Origin: Actinomadura hallensis | Lineage (GTDB): Bacteria > Actinomycetota > Actinomycetes > Streptosporangiales > Streptosporangiaceae | Direction: 5' to 3' | Assembly: GCF_006716765.1 (NCBI RefSeq) | Contig: NZ_VFPO01000001.1 | Span: 2,356,001 to 2,420,000 of the forward strand | Length of the DNA stretch: 64,000 nt | Part shown: positions 43,380-52,500 of the stretch, piece after piece | Layout: every line of letters begins with the position of its first letter | How positions within the stretch are numbered: position 1 is the first letter of the stretch | Translations under genes and position numbers: made by a program | Notes under the pieces: generated by a model | Told to the model about the DNA's origin: nothing | Databases searched by the model: none | Seen by the model: only the letters and a program-made list of their open reading frames with translations

Positions 43380-44348
43380 TCAGGCGTCGAGGATATCGGG
43401 CAGTTCTTCGCCGAAGTGCTCGCGCAGCCACCCCTCGTCGTAGATGGAGTCGAGGTAGCGCTCGCCCAGGTCGGGGGCGATGGCGACGGCGACCGGGTCC
43501 TCGCCGGGGTACTTGGCGTCCAGCCAGCGGCACGCGCCGGACACGACGGTGCCGGTGGAGCCGCCGAACAGGAAGCCGCGCGCCGACAGGGCGTGCACGG
43601 TCCTGATCGTGTCCGGCTCGGCGACGTGGACGACGTCGTCGACGAGGGACTCGTCCACCAGGGCGGGCTTGCTGCTGGTGCCGAGGCCCGGCACCATGCG
43701 GCGCTCGGGGACGCCGCCGAAGGTGACCGAGCCGACGGCGTCCACGGCGACGATCGTGACGGGCCGGCCGCGCTCGCGGAAGTAGCGGGCGCAGCCCATG
43801 AGGGTGCCGGTGGTGCCCGCCCCGACGAACAGAACCTCCAGGTCGGGGAACTGCCGGTCGATGGCGGGGGCGGTCCCGCGGTAGTGGGCGAGCCAGTTGT
43901 TGCGGTTGGCGTACTGGTTCAGCCACACGTACCGGTCGCCGGACGCGCACAGCTCGCGGACGTGCGCTATGCGGCCCCCGAGGTAGCCGCCGTTGGCGTC
44001 CTTCTCGGACACGACGCGCACGTCCGCGCCGAGCGCCCGCATCACGCGCATCGAGGCGGGGTTGCAGCGCGGGTCGGTGACGCACACGAACTTCAGGCCC
44101 CGGCTCGCCGCGATCAGGCTGAGCGCGATGCCGAGGTTGCCCGACGAGGACTCCACGATGACCGAATCCTCGGTGAGGACGCCCTCGGCCTCGGCCGCCT
44201 CCACCATCGCGGCGGCCGCCTTGAGCTTGACCGAGCCCGCGAAGTTGAACCCCTCGCATTTGAGGTACAGCGGACGGTCGATGACGTGCCGCAGATCGAC
44301 GTAAAGATCGTCGACATTGAATTCCTGCGGCGAGGTAATTATGGGCAC
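43380..44348 (-). CDS. sbnA: SbnA-type N-(aminocarboxyethyl)glutamate synthase
   Basis: A 322-residue cysteine-synthase-like PLP enzyme. The Schiff-base Lys is in FAGSVKLKAAAAM, the substrate loop is SSSGNLGIALS and the phosphate cup GAGTTGTLMG. SbnA joins O-phospho-L-serine and L-glutamate to make the precursor that SbnB turns into Dap. GTG at 44348 is chosen because GAGGGTGA lies about 6 nt upstream and the protein then begins PIITSPQEFN as in actinobacterial relatives; an ATG at 44399 would add 17 unusual residues. It is divergent from the adenylation gene. Confidence 0.92.
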   Translation of the reverse strand: MPIITSPQEFNVDDLYVDLRHVIDRPLYLKCEGFNFAGSVKLKAAAAMVEAAEAEGVLTEDSVIVESSSGNLGIALSLIAASRGLKFVCVTDPRCNPASMRVMRALGADVRVVSEKDANGGYLGGRIAHVRELCASGDRYVWLNQYANRNNWLAHYRGTAPAIDRQFPDLEVLFVGAGTTGTLMGCARYFRERGRPVTIVAVDAVGSVTFGGVPERRMVPGLGTSSKPALVDESLVDDVVHVAEPDTIRTVHALSARGFLFGGSTGTVVSGACRWLDAKYPGEDPVAVAIAPDLGERYLDSIYDEGWLREHFGEELPDILDA

Positions 44349-44586
44349 CCTGTCACCCTCAAATGAAAGAGCAATTCCCTCATCTTCCCCCGAACACATC
44401 GCCGCGGGCTTCGCGCCTGGCCTTGGCGAAGCATCACGGTACCTGCGTGCATCTTGCCTCCGCAACCCCCTACTTACCGACGGGTAGCGACGAATCCGAG
44501 ATGCTTCTGTCAGGGCGCGGATAAGCTATGGCCCCCGCTTGTTTTGGCGATGACAGTGGAGAATTTCTACATCACGGAGAGTAATG

Positions 44587-46128
44587 ATGAGTGCTCGCGG
44601 ACCCGCCGTGGACCGGCTGCTCCCCCTGGACGGGCTGCCCGCCCTGGACGTGCCCGCGGCCGAGGTGCTGCGCGCCCGTGAGCTGACCGCCCGGCACGGG
44701 ATGCAATGGGAGCGGGAGGTCGACCTCGCCGATCCGGTCATCACCCGGGTCGAAAGGTTCGCCGCCGAGCGGGACCGTCCCGCCGTCGCGGACGGGGCGC
44801 GCGTGCTCTCCTACGCCGAGCTGGCCGCGCGGGCGCGGCGGCTGGCGACGCTGCTGGAGAACGAGGGCGTCGAGCCGGGCACGGTCGTCGGCGTCGGCGG
44901 CCCCCGTTCGGCCGACGTCATCGCCGCGTTCCTGGCGATCGAGCTGATCGGCGCCCTGTACGTGCCCGCGGACGAGACGTGGCCCGCGGGCCGGGTGCGG
45001 GACGTCCTGGACCAGGCCGGCGCGTCCGTGCTGATCGCCGCCGAGGACGCGGGCGCGCTGGCGGAGGGCGCCGCGGAGGCCGGCTGCCGCATCGTGCCCT
45101 TCGCCGCGGCGGACGGCCTGGACCCCTGGCCGGGCGAGCCCCGCCTGGACTCCCTCGACCGGCCCCGGTACGTCCTGTTCACCTCGGGCTCGACGGGCCG
45201 CCCGAAGGGCGCCGTCGTCGAGCACCAGGGCATGGTCAACCACCTCTGGGCCAAGATCATCGACCTGGAGATGACCGACGCGGACGTCGTGGCGTTCACG
45301 GCCCCGCTGGGCTTCGACATCTCGATCTGGCAGATGCTCGCCCCGCTGCTGCTGGGCGGGCGGCTCGACGTGGTCGGCGACGAGGTCGCGCACGATCCCG
45401 TCGCGTTCGCGCGGGCCGTCGACGAGCAGGGCATGACGATCGTCGAGCTCGTCCCGACCATGGTCAGGCACCTCTTGGACGATCTCTCCCCTGAGTCGCT
45501 GCAATCTGGGGGGACGCCCCCCCAGCCCCCCCGGCGACCGCCTTTGGGCAGCCTCCGCTGGATGATCGCCACGGGGGAGGAGCTGCCCGCCGAGCTGTCG
45601 CGCCGCTGGCTGGAGGCCATGCCGCACGCCCGCCTCCTGAACGCCTACGGGCCCACCGAGTGCTCCGACGACGTCACCCACCACACGGTGACGGCCGGCG
45701 ACCTGCGGCTGCTGCGCCTCCCGATCGGGACGCCGGTCGTCAACGCCCGCCTGTACGTGCTGCGCGAGGAGGACGACGGCTCGTGGGCGGCGTGCGACGT
45801 CGGCGAGACCGGGGAGCTGTTCGTCGGCGGCGTGGTGGTCGGGCGCGGCTACCTGGGCAACCACGAGCGGACCCGCGAGGCGTTCTACCGGGACCCGTTC
45901 GGCGAGTCCCCGACGGGCCGCCTCTACCGGACGGGCGACGCGGTGCGCCTGCTCCCCGCGGGCGCGGGCGGCGAGGACCGGCCCACCCTGCAGTACCTGG
46001 GACGCGTCGACCGGCAGGTCAAGATCGCCGGGGTCCGGATGGAGCTGGGGGAGATCGAGGCGGTGCTGCAGCGGCACCCGTCGGTGGCCGCCGCCGCGGT
46101 CGTGGTGCACGAGTACCCCGCCGGTTGA
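44587..46128 (+). CDS. Stand-alone adenylation protein truncated after core A8 (N-terminal part of a split A domain)
   Basis: A 513-residue protein with adenylation cores A3 ([11 protein letters not shown], about 199), A4 (GFDISIWQM), A5 (NAYGPTECSDD), A7 (LYRTGD) and A8 (LGRVDRQVKIAGVRMELGE). It ends at VVVHEYPAG, about 36 residues after the A8 hinge, where normal domains continue with R-L-V-A-Y and A9/A10. It therefore lacks the invariant A10 Lys and has no carrier domain. No frame downstream supplies the missing part; it is found instead in NRPS module 3 (54269-54456). The pocket residues I read (D, I, W, E, I, T, A, D, D) are unusually acidic, which suits a basic side chain such as Dap. 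The gene is divergent from sbnAB. GGAGAG lies 5 nt before ATG 44587. A GC palindrome is embedded at 45505-45525. Confidence 0.88.
   Translation: MSARGPAVDRLLPLDGLPALDVPAAEVLRARELTARHGMQWEREVDLADPVITRVERFAAERDRPAVADGARVLSYAELAARARRLATLLENEGVEPGTVVGVGGPRSADVIAAFLAIELIGALYVPADETWPAGRVRDVLDQAGASVLIAAEDAGALAEGAAEAGCRIVPFAAADGLDPWPGEPRLDSLDRPRYVLFTSGSTGRPKGAVVEHQGMVNHLWAKIIDLEMTDADVVAFTAPLGFDISIWQMLAPLLLGGRLDVVGDEVAHDPVAFARAVDEQGMTIVELVPTMVRHLLDDLSPESLQSGGTPPQPPRRPPLGSLRWMIATGEELPAELSRRWLEAMPHARLLNAYGPTECSDDVTHHTVTAGDLRLLRLPIGTPVVNARLYVLREEDDGSWAACDVGETGELFVGGVVVGRGYLGNHERTREAFYRDPFGESPTGRLYRTGDAVRLLPAGAGGEDRPTLQYLGRVDRQVKIAGVRMELGEIEAVLQRHPSVAAAAVVVHEYPAG
45505..45525. repeat. REP-like palindrome inside the adenylation gene
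   Basis: T-CTGGGGGG-ACG-CCCCCCC-AG forms a 7-8-bp GC stem with a 3-nt loop and is followed by another C-run (to 45532). It encodes part of a Gln/Gly/Pro/Arg-rich stretch between cores A4 and A5 that other A domains lack, while keeping the frame. It resembles the palindrome at 16378-16397. Confidence 0.55.
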
Positions 46129-46576
46129 TCGTCACGCTCCGTAATCGCATTGGTTCGAATGAGTCGTCAACCATTGTCACCCGCAGAGCGTCGTCCCGCG
46201 CAGCGGCGGCTCCCTCACCGGCCGATTTGTCACTCCTGTTAGCAATGGGCCCGGTCAAGTTCTGCTTATGAGGGGATTGCGGGGCATGTGACAGGCTGGT
46301 TGACTGTGGCTCCGCTACTCCTGAGTAGAACGTGGGTCCAGAGCGGTCCCGGTCGAGAGCGGAAAGCGGCGGCGCTCTGTATTGACGGGACCACAGGGAG
46401 TTTGTGTCCCGGGTTCACGCGGGCCGATCGCGTTCCCGGAATGGCTCGGGGTGAAAGGGGACGGGGAACAGCCCGATTTCTGTGGTCATTGTCTTTGATT
46501 TTCTGCCCGACGGCGCCGGGCCGGCGCCGTCGACGGCCGTAAAGCAAACCCCCTCCGATCGGGAAAGTGCCGCTTG
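46129..46576. other. Leader/promoter region between adenylation gene and NRPS
   Basis: These 448 bases hold no gene and are clearly poorer in GC than the flanking coding regions. A GGGGAAC (about 46463-46469) followed by GTCATTG about 15 nt later is faintly like an ECF-sigma promoter. A strong hairpin lies at 46509-46531. No iron box, zinc box or A9/A10-like coding sequence is present in any frame. Confidence 0.5.
46509..46531 (+). promoter_or_regulatory. Strong hairpin in the NRPS leader
   Basis: GACGGCGCCG (46509-46518) and CGGCGCCGTC (46522-46531) form a perfect 10-bp stem with a 3-nt loop, ending 45 nt before the NRPS start codon. No T-run follows, so it is more likely an mRNA-stability or attenuation element than a simple terminator. 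Confidence 0.55.
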
Positions 46577-49500
46577 ATGTCCACCGAGTACGTTCCTCTT
46601 TCCGCGGCTCAGCGGAGCGTCTGGTACGCGCAGCAGCTGGCGCCGGAAACGCCGATCCACATCGCGCAGTACATCGAGATCGAGGGCCCGGTCGACCCGG
46701 GACTGTTCGACCGGGTGGCGCGCATCGCCGCGCACGAGGCGCTCGCCCAGAACGTGCGCATCGTCGAGCGGGACGGCGTCCCGCACCAGATCCTCGACCC
46801 CGACGCGACGGTGTCGATCCCCCTCGTGGACCTGTCCGGCGAGCCCGACCCGGACGCCGCCGCGCGGGCGTGGATCGACCGGCGGATGGCCGAGCCGCTG
46901 CCGGTGGACGGCGAGCGGCTGTTCGACACCGCGCTGCTGCGGCTGTCCCCGGACCTGCACCGCTGGTTCCTGCGCGCCCACCACGTGGCGCTGGACGCCT
47001 ACAGCGGCCTGATGATCAGCCGCCGCGCCGCCGAGGTGTACACGCTGCTGGCGGAGGGCGGCGAGTACGCGCCGGGCGAGCTGGGCGACTACCGGAAGGT
47101 CCTCGCCGAGGAGGAGGCCTACCGCGCGTCGGAGAAGTTCGAGCGGGACCGCGCCTACTGGACCGAGCGGTTCGCGGACCGGCCGGTCGCGGTGTCGCTG
47201 TCGGACGGGACGGCCGAGCCGACCGCCGACTACCTGAGCCGCATCACGGTGATCCCGCCGGACGAGTCGGCCGCGCTCGCGGCCGGGGCCCGCCGGCTGC
47301 GCACCGCGGCGCCGGGCCTGGCGATCGCGGCGACCGCCGCGTACGTGGCGCGGATGACCGGCGCCGAGGACGTCATCCTGGGCCTCGCGGTCGGCGGCCG
47401 CGTCACCGAGGCGTCGCGCGAGACGCCCGCGATGCTGTCGACGATCCTGCCGCTGCGGGTGGCCGTGCGGCCGGACATGACGGTGGAGGAACTGGTCCGC
47501 ACGGCGACGCGGGCGAGCGCGCGGGTGCTGCGCCACCAGCGCTACCGCCGCGAGGACCTGCTGCGCGACCTGCGGCTGCTCGGCGAGCGGCGGCGCCTGC
47601 ACGGGCCGGTCATCAACGTCATGGCCTTCGACTACCGGCTCGACTTCGCGGGCCTGCCGGCGCGGACGCACGCCATCACGACCGGCCCGGTCGACGACCT
47701 GTCGATCAACATCTACGACAACTTCGACGGCACGGGCGTGCGCGTCGACTTCGACGCGCACCCCGACCTCTACACCGGCGACGAGGTCTCGGCGCATCTG
47801 GACCGTTACGTCCGGCTGCTGAAGGCGCTCGGCGACGCGGACCCGTCCACGCCGCTCCGCGACATCGACCTGCTGGACGACGCCGAGCGGGCCCTCGTAC
47901 TGGAGGAGTGGAACGACACCGCGCTGCCCGTCGAGCCCGCCGTCGTCCCCGACCTGTTCGAGGCGCAGGCCGCCCGCACTCCGGACGCGCCCGCCGTGAC
48001 CCACGGCGACGTGACGCTGACGTACCGGGAGCTGGACGAGCGCGCCAACCGCCTCGCCCACCACCTGATCGGACGCGGGGTCGGCCCCGAGGACTTCGTC
48101 GCCCTCGCCCTGCCCCGCACCGCGGACCTGGTCGTCGCGGCCCTCGCGGTGCTGAAGGCGGGCGCCGCGTACCAGCCGGTCGACCTCGACTACCCGTCCG
48201 GCCGCATCGCCTACATGCTGGAGGACGCCGCCCCCGCGTGCGTCATCACGACCTCGGACGCGGACCTGCCCGGCGCCGCCCCCCGCATCGCGCTGGACGC
48301 CCTCGACCTGGCCGCCCACCCGGCGACGGCCCCCGCCGACGACGACCGCGTGCGGCCCCTCCGGCCCGGCAACGCGGCCTACGTCATCTACACGTCCGGT
48401 TCGACGGGCCGCCCCAAGGGCGTCGTCGTGTCCCACGCCAACGCCGTCGACCTGTGCGCGTGGGCGAACAAGGACTTCGGCCCCGAGCGCCTCGCCCGGG
48501 TGCTGTTTTCCACGTCGCTGAACTTCGACGTGTCGGTGTTCGAGTGGCTGACGCCCCTGACGGCCGGCGGCCGCATCGAGGTCGTCCGCGACCTGCTGGA
48601 CGTGGCGGAGCGCGGCGGCTGGAAGGGGACGCTCGTCAGCGGCGTCCCGTCCGCGATGTCCGCGCTGCTCGCGACGGGGCACATCGAACTCGAGGCCGGG
48701 GACGTCGTGCTCGCCGGGGAGGCGCTTCCGGCGCGGCTCGTCCAGGACCTGCGCGCCCTCGTCCCGGACGCCCGCATCTCCAACATCTACGGGCCGACCG
48801 AGGCGACCGTCTACGTCACCGCGTGGTTCGACGACGGCAACGCCGAGGGGCACGCGCCGATCGGGGCGCCGCTCGCCAACACCCGCGCCTACGTGCTGGA
48901 CGGGTCGCTCAGGCCCGTGCCGCCGGGGGTGCCGGGCGAGCTGTACCTGGCGGGCGACGGGCTGGCCCGCGGCTACCTGAACCGGCCGGGGCTCAGCGCC
49001 GAGCGGTTCGTGGCATGCCCGTTCGGGAAGCCCGGGGAGCGGATGTACCGGACGGGCGACCTGGTCCGCTGGAACGATTCCGGTCAGCTGGAGTACCTCG
49101 GCCGCCTCGACCACCAGGTGAAGGTGCGGGGCTTCCGCATCGAGCCGGGCGAGATCGAGACGGCGCTGTCCGCGCACCCGGCCGTGACGCAGAGCGTCGT
49201 CGTGGCCCGCGAGGACAACGCCGGCGACACCGTCCTGGTCGCCTACGTCGTGGCGGACGGCGCCGACCCGGCCGAGCTGAGGCGCTCGGTCGCGGCGGTG
49301 CTGCCCGAGTACATGGTCCCGGCCGCGGTCGTCGTGCTGGACGCGATGCCGCTGAACCCCAACGGCAAGCTCGACCGCGCGGCGCTGCCGGAGCCCGACC
49401 TGTCCCCGGCGGCCGGCGGCGGCCGCGGCCCGCGCGACGCACGCGAGGAGATCCTGTGCGCGGCGTTCGCCGAGGTCCTCGGCGTGGAGCGGGTCGGCGT

Positions 49501-52500
49501 CGACGACAACTTCTTCGACCTCGGCGGCGACTCGCTGAAGGCGACCCGCGTGGTGTCGCGCGTCCGCGCCGCGCTGAACGCCGACCTGGGCATCCGCGCC
49601 CTGTTCGAGGCGCCGACCGTCGCCGCGCTCGCGGGACTGCTGGGCGGCGGGGACGAGGACGCCGGGCAGAAGGACGCCAGGCCGAAGCTCGTCCCCGCGG
49701 AGCGGCCCGAGCTGATCCCAGTGTCCTATGCGCAGCGGCGGCTGTGGTTCATCCACGACCTGGAGGGCCCCTCCGCGACGTACCACATCCCGATCCCGCT
49801 GCGGCTGACCGGCGCGCTCGACCTGGACGCCGTCCGCGCGGCGATGCGCGACATGATGGGGCGCCACGAGTCCCTGCGCACCGTCTTCGTGGAGGTCGAG
49901 GGCGAGCCCTACCAGCGGATCCTCGGCCTCGACGAGATCCGCCCCGAGCCGGAGATCCGCGACTGCGACGCCGCCGGCCTCGACGCCGCGGTGTTCGAGG
50001 CGGCGACCCGCGGGTTCGACCTGGCCGCGGAGCCGCCCGTCCGCGCGCACGTGTTCCGGCTCGCCGAGGACGACCACCTGCTCCTGCTGGTGCTGCACCA
50101 CATCGCCGGGGACGGCTGGTCGATGGAGCCGCTGGCCGCCGACCTCATCACGGCGTACGCCGCCCGCGCCGCGGGGGAGGAGCCGGGGTGGGCGCCGCTG
50201 CCCGTCCAGTACGCCGACTACGCCGTGTGGCAGCGGGAGGTCCTCGGCGACGAGGACGACCCGGGCAGCCTCGCCGCCCGGCAGCTCGCGCACTGGCGGG
50301 CGGCCCTGCAGGGGCTGCCCGAGGAGCTGAGCCTGCCGGCGGACCGGCCCCGCCCGGCCCGCGCCTCCTACCGGGGCGCCCAGCACCCGTTCACGCTGCC
50401 GCCCGGCCTGCACGCGAAGCTGGCCGCGCTCGGCCGCGAGCACCGCGCCAGCATGTTCATGGTGGTGCAGGCGGCGCTCGCCGGGCTGTTCACGCGCCTC
50501 GGCGCGGGGACCGACGTGCCGATCGGGTCGCCGGTCGCGGGCCGTCCCGACGAGGCGCTGAACGACCTGGTCGGCGTGTTCGTCAACACGCTGGTGCTGC
50601 GGACCGACACCTCCGGCGACCCGTCGTTCGCCGAGCTGCTCGCCCGCGTCCGCGAGACCGACCTCGCCGCCCTCGCGCACCAGGACGTCCCGTTCGAGCG
50701 GCTCGTCGAGGTGCTCAACCCGCAGCGGTCGATGGCGCGGCACCCGCTGTTCCAGGTGATGATCTCGATGCAGAACGACCCGTCGGCGCGGGTCGAGCTG
50801 CCGGGCCTCACCGTCGAGCTGCAGCCCGTCGACCCGGGCGTGTCCCGCTTCGACCTGGCGCTGCTGGTGGACGAGCGGCACGACGACGCCGGCGCGCCCG
50901 CGGGGCTCGAGTGCCGGCTGGAGTACGCGCTCGACCTGTTCGACCCGGAGACCGCCGCGTCGATGGCGGCCCGCCTGGAGCGGCTGCTCGCGCAGGTCGC
51001 GGAGGACCCGTCGCTGCCGCTCAGCGCCGTCGAGCTGCTGGACGAGGCCGAGCGGGACACGCTGCTGAACGTCTGGAACGACACGGCGCTGCCCGTCGAG
51101 CAGGCCGTCGTCCCGGAGCTGGTCGAGAGGCAGGTCGCCCGGACGCCCGGCTCCACCGCCGTCATCGCGGGCGGCACCAGGATGACGTACGCGGAGCTGA
51201 ACGACCGGGCGAACCGCCTGGCCCGGTGCCTGATCGAACGCGGCGTCGGCCCCGAGGACTTCGTCGCGCTCGCCCTGCCCCGCGACGCCGACCTGGTGGC
51301 GGCGGCGCTGGCCGTCCTGAAGGCGGGGGCCGGGTACCAGCCGATCGACCCGGCGTACCCGGCCGACCGGATCGCCTACATGCTGGAGGACGCCGCCCCC
51401 GCCTGCGTCATCACGACCAGCGGTGAGGACCTGCCGCCGGGGACCCCGCGCGTCGAACTGGACACTCTGTCCCTCGACGGCTTCTCCGGGGAGGACGTCA
51501 CCGACGCGGACCGCGTCCGGCCGCTGCACCCCGGCAACCCGGCGTACATCATCTACACGTCCGGTTCGACGGGCCGCCCCAAGGGCGTCGTGATCTCGCA
51601 CCAGAACGTCGTGGACTTCTGCGCCGAGTCGATGGCGAGTTACGGCCCCGGCCGGATGCGCCGCGTCCTGTTCTCGACGTCGCTGAACTTCGACGTGTCG
51701 GTGTTCGAGTGGCTGGTGCCGCTCACGATCGGCGGGGAGATCGAGGTCGTCCGGGACCTGCTGGAGATCGCCGAGCGGGGCGGCTGGTCCGGGACGCTGC
51801 TCAGCGGGGTGCCGTCCGCGGTGGCGGTGCTGCTGGCGCGCGGCGGGGAGGGCGGCGGGCTCCGCCTGGACGTCGGCGACGTCGCGCTCGGGGGGGAGGC
51901 GCTGCCGCCGCAGCTGGTCCGGGACCTGCGGGCGCTGCTGCCGGACGCGCGGATCTCCAACATCTACGGCCCCACCGAGGCGACGATCTTCGTCACCGGC
52001 TGGTACGACGACGGCAACACCGAGGGCCACGCGCCGATCGGCCGCCCGATGGCCAACACCCGCGCCTACGTGCTGGACGAGCGGCTCCGCCCCGTCCCCG
52101 TCGGCGTCCCCGGGGAGCTGTACCTGGCGGGCGACGGGCTGGCGCGCGGCTACCTGCGGCGGCCCGCCCTGACCGCCGACCGGTTCACGGCGTGCCCGTT
52201 CGGGGCGCCGGGCGAGCGGATGTACCGGACGGGCGACCTGGTCCGGTGGAACCGCGACGGGCACATCGAGTACCTCGGGCGGCTGGACCACCAGGTGAAG
52301 GTCCGCGGGTTCCGCATCGAGCTGGGCGAGATCGAGACGGCGCTGACCGCGCACCCGTCGGTGCGGCAGAGCGTCGTCGTCGCGCGGCGCGACGCCGTCG
52401 GCGACACCGTCCTCGCGGGCTACGTCGTCGCGGCTCCCGGCGCCGTGGCCGACCCCGCCGAGCTGCGCGCGTTCGTCGCGAAGACCCTGCCGGACTACAT

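Noticed and set aside
44349..44586. Iron box (IdeR/DmdR type) that would mark a siderophore cluster
   Set aside because: Neither this region nor 46129-46576 contains a TTAGGTTAGGCTAACC-like palindrome. Dap is found in both siderophores and antibiotics, so the product class is left open.
46129..46576. Frameshift as the reason for the short stand-alone adenylation protein
   Set aside because: All three forward frames after 46128 were read for A9/A10 motifs (L-P-x-x-M-V-P, N-G-K); none is present and base composition drops to non-coding. The truncation looks genuine.
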